Positions 60,265 through 64,000 of a stretch of DNA of 64,000 bases are shown here, in pieces. Origin of the DNA: JALZKA01 sp963734015 (lineage in GTDB: Bacteria; Actinomycetota; Thermoleophilia; Solirubrobacterales; 70-9); the NCBI GenBank assembly GCA_963734015.1, contig CAVTFG010000019.1, positions 124,001-188,000 of the forward strand, written 5' to 3'. Made by a program: the position numbers and the translations under genes. Numbering within the stretch: the stretch's first letter is position 1; each line of letters begins with the position of its first letter. The notes under the pieces were generated by a model, which worked only from the letters and a program-made list of their open reading frames with translations, was not told the DNA's origin and searched no databases.

Positions 60265-61800
60265 ATGGTCCCCGCCGTCCTTCTGGCGGCCGTCTATCTG
60301 ATCTGGTCGCCGCCGAGCGCCGATCTGGCGGCCCAGACGTTTCGCACCGAGCTCTTCGAGGCGCACGGCTTCGAGGTCTGGTCGAACGCCTGGTACGGCG
60401 GTTTCCATCTGCCCGGCTACAGCCTGCTGTTCCCGCCGCTAGCGTCGCTGCTCGGGATCCGGCTGGTGGGGGCGATCTCAGTGGTGGTCGCCGCCGGCCT
60501 GTTCGCGGCGCTCGTCCGCCCGCACTACGGCGACCGCGCCCGCTTGGCGGTCTGGCTGTTCGGGCTCGGCGCGGCCACCAATCTGTTCACGGGCCGGCTC
60601 ACCTTCGCGCTCGGGGTCGCGGTTGCCCTCGGCGCACTGCTGGCGTTGGACCGCGGGCGCCCGGCTCTCGCCGTGGTCCTTGCCGTTCTGACCCCTGCCG
60701 CCAGTCCGGTCGCCGGGCTGTTCCTCGCGTTCGCGGCCGGCGTCCTGCTCGTGACCGGCCGCCGCCGGGACGGGCTCGTCCTGGGCGTCCCCGCGCTCGC
60801 CGCGACCGCACTGCTCGCCTTCGCCTTCCCGACCGGCGGCTTCGAGCCGTTCGAGGCGAACACGTTCGCGCTGATCTCGGCGGCCACCTTGATCCTCATC
60901 GCCGTCTTGCCCTCCGCCGAGAACCGCGTGCGGCTCGGCGCGGCGCTCTACCTGCTGATGTGCCTGGCGCTGTTCGCGATCGACACGCCGGTCGGCGGCA
61001 ACGCGACGCGGCTCGGCGCGCTGGTGGCGGCGCCGCTCCTCGCCCTGGGCGCGTGGGGCCGCCGCCCGGCCTGGCTGGTCGGCCTCGCGCTCCTCCCGCT
61101 CCTCTACTGGCAGTGGGTGGCGCCGGTCCGCGATCTCGCGGACGCGGTCGGCGAGCCGTCGGTCGAGGCCGCGTACTACGACCCGCTGCTGGCCGAGCTC
61201 GAGGCACGCGCGCCGGCCACTCCGTTCCGCGTGCAGGTCCCGCCGACCCGCAACCGCTGGGAGGCCAAGTACGTCGCCGAGGAGTTTCCACTCGCCCGCG
61301 GCTGGCTGCGCCAGGCCGAGTCGGACGACTTCGACCTCTTCCAGGACGGCAACCTGACAGCGGACTCGTACCGCGCCTGGCTCGACGAACGCGGCGTCGC
61401 GTTCGTGGCCCTGTCGCTGGACGCGAAGCCGGACTACCTCTCCGAGGACGAGATCGACCTGGTGCGCGGCGGCCTGCCCTACCTGGAGGAGGTCTGGTCG
61501 AACGCCGACTGGGAGCTTTACCGGGTAACGGACCCGGCACCCCTCGCGACCGTCCCGGTGCGCCTCGGTGAGACCGGGTTCGAGCTCGACGCGCCCGGCG
61601 CGGGCGAGTTCGACGTCGCGGTCCGGTGGTCGCCCTATTACCGGGTCGCGGAGGGCGACGCCTGTGTCCGCGAGAGCGGTGACCGGACCGTCGTCGATGC
61701 CCGCGCGCCGGGAACGATCCGGGTCGAGGCGAAGCCGAGCATGGGCGGCCTCGCCCACGCGCTCACGGACGCGACCGAGATCTGCTCGGATGTTGAATGA
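60265..61800 (+). CDS. Polytopic membrane protein, possibly GT-C glycosyltransferase-like
   Basis: 511 residues. Around ten membrane segments fill residues 1-290, with the first loop holding WYGGFHLPGYSLLFPPLAS and HGFEVWSNAW, reminiscent of GT-C enzymes. A soluble C-terminal part of about 210 residues (VPPTRNRWEAKYVAEEFPLA, WLDERGVAFVALSLDAKPDY) is extracytoplasmic. I cannot see the DxD-type metal motif clearly and do not assign a function. Its TGA stop is the first codon of the 46-nt element copy B. Confidence 0.65.
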   Translation: MVPAVLLAAVYLIWSPPSADLAAQTFRTELFEAHGFEVWSNAWYGGFHLPGYSLLFPPLASLLGIRLVGAISVVVAAGLFAALVRPHYGDRARLAVWLFGLGAATNLFTGRLTFALGVAVALGALLALDRGRPALAVVLAVLTPAASPVAGLFLAFAAGVLLVTGRRRDGLVLGVPALAATALLAFAFPTGGFEPFEANTFALISAATLILIAVLPSAENRVRLGAALYLLMCLALFAIDTPVGGNATRLGALVAAPLLALGAWGRRPAWLVGLALLPLLYWQWVAPVRDLADAVGEPSVEAAYYDPLLAELEARAPATPFRVQVPPTRNRWEAKYVAEEFPLARGWLRQAESDDFDLFQDGNLTADSYRAWLDERGVAFVALSLDAKPDYLSEDEIDLVRGGLPYLEEVWSNADWELYRVTDPAPLATVPVRLGETGFELDAPGAGEFDVAVRWSPYYRVAEGDACVRESGDRTVVDARAPGTIRVEAKPSMGGLAHALTDATEICSDVE

Positions 61801-61843
61801 GCGACGCAAGTCGCGAAACAAGGTTTGCCTCCCCGGTAGGGGC
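61798..61843 (+). repeat. 46-nt hairpin-rich element, copy B
   Basis: Same length as copy A at 11893-11938, 40 of 46 bases identical. GCGAC-GCAA-GTCGC is a perfect 5-bp stem with a GNRA tetraloop, AAAC-AAG-GTTT a possible middle stem, and CCCC-GGTA-GGGG the last. The element begins with the TGA stop of the upstream gene, as copy A begins one base after a stop. It ends 3 bp before the stop of the convergent HAD gene. Confidence 0.6.
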
Positions 61844-61846
61844 GGA

Positions 61847-62470
61847 TTAGCGCAAAGGCAGTCCGAGCAGGCGCTCCAGCTCGGCGATCGTCGCGTCTGA
61901 CTCGCGGTGGAGCACCGCCGCCATCCCCACGGCCTCGGCACCGGCCACGTTCTCGCGCAGGTCGTCCACGAACACCGACTCCTCCGGCCGTACGCCCAGG
62001 CGCTCGCAGGCCAGCCGGTAGATCTCGGGCTGCGGCTTGTGCAGGCCGACGTCGCCGGAGATCACAGTGGCGTCGAACAGGGCGACCGGTGCCCGGTCGT
62101 AGATGCCGAGGCCCCACGAGTTCGTGATCAGTCCGGTCGCCACTCCGCCCGCCCGCGCGGCGCGCACGGCTCCGATCATCGCCTCGTCGGGCCCGAGCCC
62201 GGCAAACAGGCGCCCGATCAGGCCCTCGTGGTCGTCGACTCCCAGGAGCGCCGCAAAGCGGGGCTCGAACACGGCCTCGTCGAGCTCGCCCGTCTCCAGC
62301 CCGCGCAGCAACGCGAGCGCCTCCGGCTCCTCGCGGAACAGCGCGCGGACGGCCTCGGGCTCGAGTCCCACGGACTCGCAGAACTCGCCGAACGCGACCC
62401 AGATCGAGGTCGTCAGCACACCGCCGTAGTCGACGAGCAGCGCTCGCTTCGAACTAGGGTTCCCGCTCAT
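61847..62470 (-). CDS. HAD family hydrolase (subfamily IA)
   Basis: 207 residues. The nucleophile loop reads LLVDYGGVLTTSIWVAFGEF, with Asp then Tyr instead of DxD (D-Y-G), the variant seen in the YihX/epoxide-hydrolase-like branch. Second Thr/Asn motif LITNSWG, Lys in GLHKPQPEIYRLACERLGVR, and acidic pair FVDDLRENV. Phosphatase activity is likely but the substrate is not readable. Its start ATG (62470-62468) overlaps the start ATG of the divergent phosphotransferase (62469-62471). Confidence 0.85.
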   Translation of the reverse strand: MSGNPSSKRALLVDYGGVLTTSIWVAFGEFCESVGLEPEAVRALFREEPEALALLRGLETGELDEAVFEPRFAALLGVDDHEGLIGRLFAGLGPDEAMIGAVRAARAGGVATGLITNSWGLGIYDRAPVALFDATVISGDVGLHKPQPEIYRLACERLGVRPEESVFVDDLRENVAGAEAVGMAAVLHRESDATIAELERLLGLPLR

Positions 62471-63515
62471 GAGCGAGCCGGAGGCTATAGACGGGATCGA
62501 CCGCGACGGCGTCGAGGGATGGTTCGCAGACCACGTGTCCGGCGCCGAGCTTCCGCTCGACTTCGAGCTGATCGCGGGCGGCCGCTCGAACCTCACGTAC
62601 GGCGTGACCGACGCGAACGGCTCGCGCTGGGCGCTGCGCCGCCCGCCGATGGGCAAGACGCTCGGCTCGGCGCACGACATGGGCCGCGAGTGCCGGGTGG
62701 TCTCGGCGCTGGAGGGGACCGACGTTCCGGTTGCGCACATCGCCGGATTCTGCGAGGACGATCAGGTGAACGGCGCGCCGTTCTACGTCATGGACTTCGT
62801 GGAGGGCCCGATCCTGCGTGGGCGACCGGACGCGGACGCATTTGACGAGCCGACCAGGCGCGCGATTGGCGAGCGGGTCGTCGACACGCTCGTGGACATC
62901 CACGCCGTCGAGCCGGACGACGTGGGGCTCGGCGAGCTCGGCAAGAAGGGTGACTATGTCGCCCGCACCCTGCATCGCTGGCAGGGCCAGTGGCAGAAGG
63001 GCAAGACGCGGGAGATCCCCCTGGTCGACGAGGTGCACGACCGGCTGGCAGCCCGGATCCCCGATCAGGGCCCGGCGACGATCGTCCACGGCGACTACCG
63101 GTTGGACAACATGATCCTCACCCCCGGCGCCGATGCCGTCGCGGCGGTCGTCGACTGGGAGCTGTGCACGCTGGGCGACCCGCTTGCGGACCTGGGGATG
63201 CTCCTCGTCTACTGGGGTGATCCCGACGACGAGCTCTTCCCGCTGTTCGCGCCGGCGACGATCGCTCCGGGCTTTCCCTCGCGCGACGAGGTGAGGGAGC
63301 GCTACGCGGAGCGATCCGGTCGTGACCTGTCGCTGATCGATTTCTACGTTGCGCTCGGGCTCTGGAAGCTTGCGATCATCCTCGAGGGCGTCTTCGCGCG
63401 CTATTCGGCGGGCCAGTACGGGGACAAGGCGGAGCTCGACGCGGTGCACGCGTTCGGCCGCAACGTCGCCCGTCTCGCCGAGCTGGCCGACGAGGCCGAA
63501 CGGCGGCTGGGATAG
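62469..63515 (+). CDS. Phosphotransferase family protein (APH/ACAD10-like)
   Basis: 348 residues. Kinase-like fold: N-lobe LIAGGRSNLTYGVTDANGSR, ATP region YVMDFVEGPI, catalytic loop TIVHGDYRLDNMIL (His207 of HGD and Asp) and metal Asp in VVDWELCTLGDPLADLGMLL. Members often sit beside acyl-CoA dehydrogenases and, in the mammalian ACAD10/11 fusions, phosphorylate 4-hydroxyacyl-CoA for removal; the partial acyl-CoA dehydrogenase 178 bp away on the opposite strand fits that context. Otherwise known as putative aminoglycoside phosphotransferase. AGGG is the only weak ribosome-binding site. Confidence 0.9.
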   Translation: MSEPEAIDGIDRDGVEGWFADHVSGAELPLDFELIAGGRSNLTYGVTDANGSRWALRRPPMGKTLGSAHDMGRECRVVSALEGTDVPVAHIAGFCEDDQVNGAPFYVMDFVEGPILRGRPDADAFDEPTRRAIGERVVDTLVDIHAVEPDDVGLGELGKKGDYVARTLHRWQGQWQKGKTREIPLVDEVHDRLAARIPDQGPATIVHGDYRLDNMILTPGADAVAAVVDWELCTLGDPLADLGMLLVYWGDPDDELFPLFAPATIAPGFPSRDEVRERYAERSGRDLSLIDFYVALGLWKLAIILEGVFARYSAGQYGDKAELDAVHAFGRNVARLAELADEAERRLG

Positions 63516-63692
63516 CGTCAGGGTCGGCGCGCGCGCGTGGTCGGCAGGGTCACCTTCAGCGACGTCACGTTCACCGCGCCCACGGCGCGCTGTGGGTCGA
63601 ACAGGTCGGACTACGGTGATCGAGATCCGGCCCCTCATCGCGCAGCGATGCTACGGCGCGGTAACGGTCAGTGCGCCGGTTTGCTCCGGCGG

Positions 63693-64000
63693 CTACTTGG
63701 CGCCTGCGGGCGTGAGTGCAGCGGCGTCCTGCTCGGGCGCCTCGGCCTCCGCCGCCTTCGCCCAGTGGTTCAACTCGCGCCGGGCGACGACCATCTTGTG
63801 CACCTCGTCCGGGCCGTCGGCGATCCGGAGCATGCGGCTGTAGCGCCACATCGACGCGAGCGGCGTGTCGTCCGACATGCCGAGCGAGCCGTGCACCTGG
63901 ATCGCCCGGTCGAGCACGTCCATCACGACGTTGGCGGCAACGATCTTGATCATCGAGATCTCGCGCCGGGCGGCCTTCTTGCCCTCCGTGTCCATGCGCC
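63693..64000 (-). CDS. Acyl-CoA dehydrogenase, C-terminal part (5' end outside window)
   Basis: About 102 residues are visible, ending at TGA... read leftward to 63693, and the frame continues past the right edge. The visible text is the C-terminal helical domain: ISMIKIVAANVVMDVLDRAI, QVHGSLGMSDDTPLASMWRY and RIADGPDEVHKMVVARRELN. The latter replaces the usual EGTSE with DGPDE, as in the ACAD10/11-like group. It faces the APH-like kinase gene, supporting a joint role in hydroxy-fatty-acid breakdown. Confidence 0.85.
   Translation of the reverse strand, partial: RMDTEGKKAARREISMIKIVAANVVMDVLDRAIQVHGSLGMSDDTPLASMWRYSRMLRIADGPDEVHKMVVARRELNHWAKAAEAEAPEQDAAALTPAGAK

Noticed and set aside
63519..63620. 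Minus-strand open tail reading VGAVNVTSLKVTLPTTRARR after a stop
   Set aside because: It looks faintly coding but is only about 32 codons with a stop just upstream and no start; possibly a decayed gene end, not enough to annotate.
1..64000. tRNA, rRNA, CRISPR, phage or insertion-sequence content
   Set aside because: I looked for clover-leaf ends, spaced direct repeats, transposase or integrase motifs and terminal inverted repeats and found none that I could support.

Overview
The window is a GC-rich chromosomal segment (64 kb) packed with genes and carrying no tRNA, rRNA, phage, insertion sequence or CRISPR array that I can see. The content points to an actinobacterium, most likely of the class Thermoleophilia (Solirubrobacterales-like): a fused oxoglutarate dehydrogenase E2-E1 (Kgd type), SHOCT, DUF4389, DUF6325 and DUF3817 proteins, twin ferritin-like secreted proteins, a c-di-AMP riboswitch in front of an NlpC/P60-type cell-wall gene, GTG/TTG starts, and lipoproteins whose mature end is Cys-Gly followed by a run of Asp. 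Placement below class level is inference.

Region 1 (1-17.2 kb) looks like one catabolic regulon for an amine or quaternary-ammonium compound. Two divergent promoter regions carry nearly the same 16-bp inverted repeat (1487-1502 and 7282-7297). The first separates an FAD oxidoreductase from a class III aminotransferase. The second separates a small unknown protein, an acyl-CoA dehydrogenase and an ADP-forming acyl-CoA synthetase from two tandem Rieske oxygenases, a second FAD oxidoreductase, a TetR/BetI-type regulator and a PotDBCA polyamine-type ABC transporter. Two ferritin-like proteins and a cupredoxin lipoprotein follow. Region 2 (17.6-22.8 kb, leftward) holds a second complete polyamine-type transporter (PotADBC order) and AzlCD.

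Region 3 (22.8-32.6 kb) has a secreted NlpC/P60-like protein under a c-di-AMP riboswitch, an SDR, aconitase, a probable stand-alone small RNA of about 175 nt, a DUF3817 protein, an AI-2E-type exporter, two 2-TM potassium channels and a group of envelope or stress genes (DUF1269, lipoprotein, DUF6325, SHOCT). Region 4 (32.6-45.1 kb) has the oxoglutarate dehydrogenase fusion with its own two lipoyl domains, a photolyase, an atypical SDR with two unknown neighbours, and a probable ether-lipid set (double-domain acyl-CoA reductase-like SDR plus alkyl-DHAP synthase) next to a UbiA prenyltransferase.

Region 5 (45-64 kb) has an MFS exporter, a SHOCT membrane protein, a DUF7144-like protein behind a perfect 22-bp palindrome, a pair of acyl-CoA dehydrogenases, a GFA protein, a complete polar amino-acid ABC transporter, a citrate synthase operon with two uncharacterised small genes, a PfkB kinase, a quinone oxidoreductase, a DEAD-box helicase, a polytopic membrane protein, a HAD hydrolase, an APH-like phosphotransferase and the end of another acyl-CoA dehydrogenase. 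A 46-nt hairpin-rich element occurs twice, 50 kb apart.

At least seven conserved genes, including aconitase, are broken by single-base shifts. The pattern suggests uncorrected sequencing indels rather than gene decay, and the coordinates given span the whole reconstructed genes.
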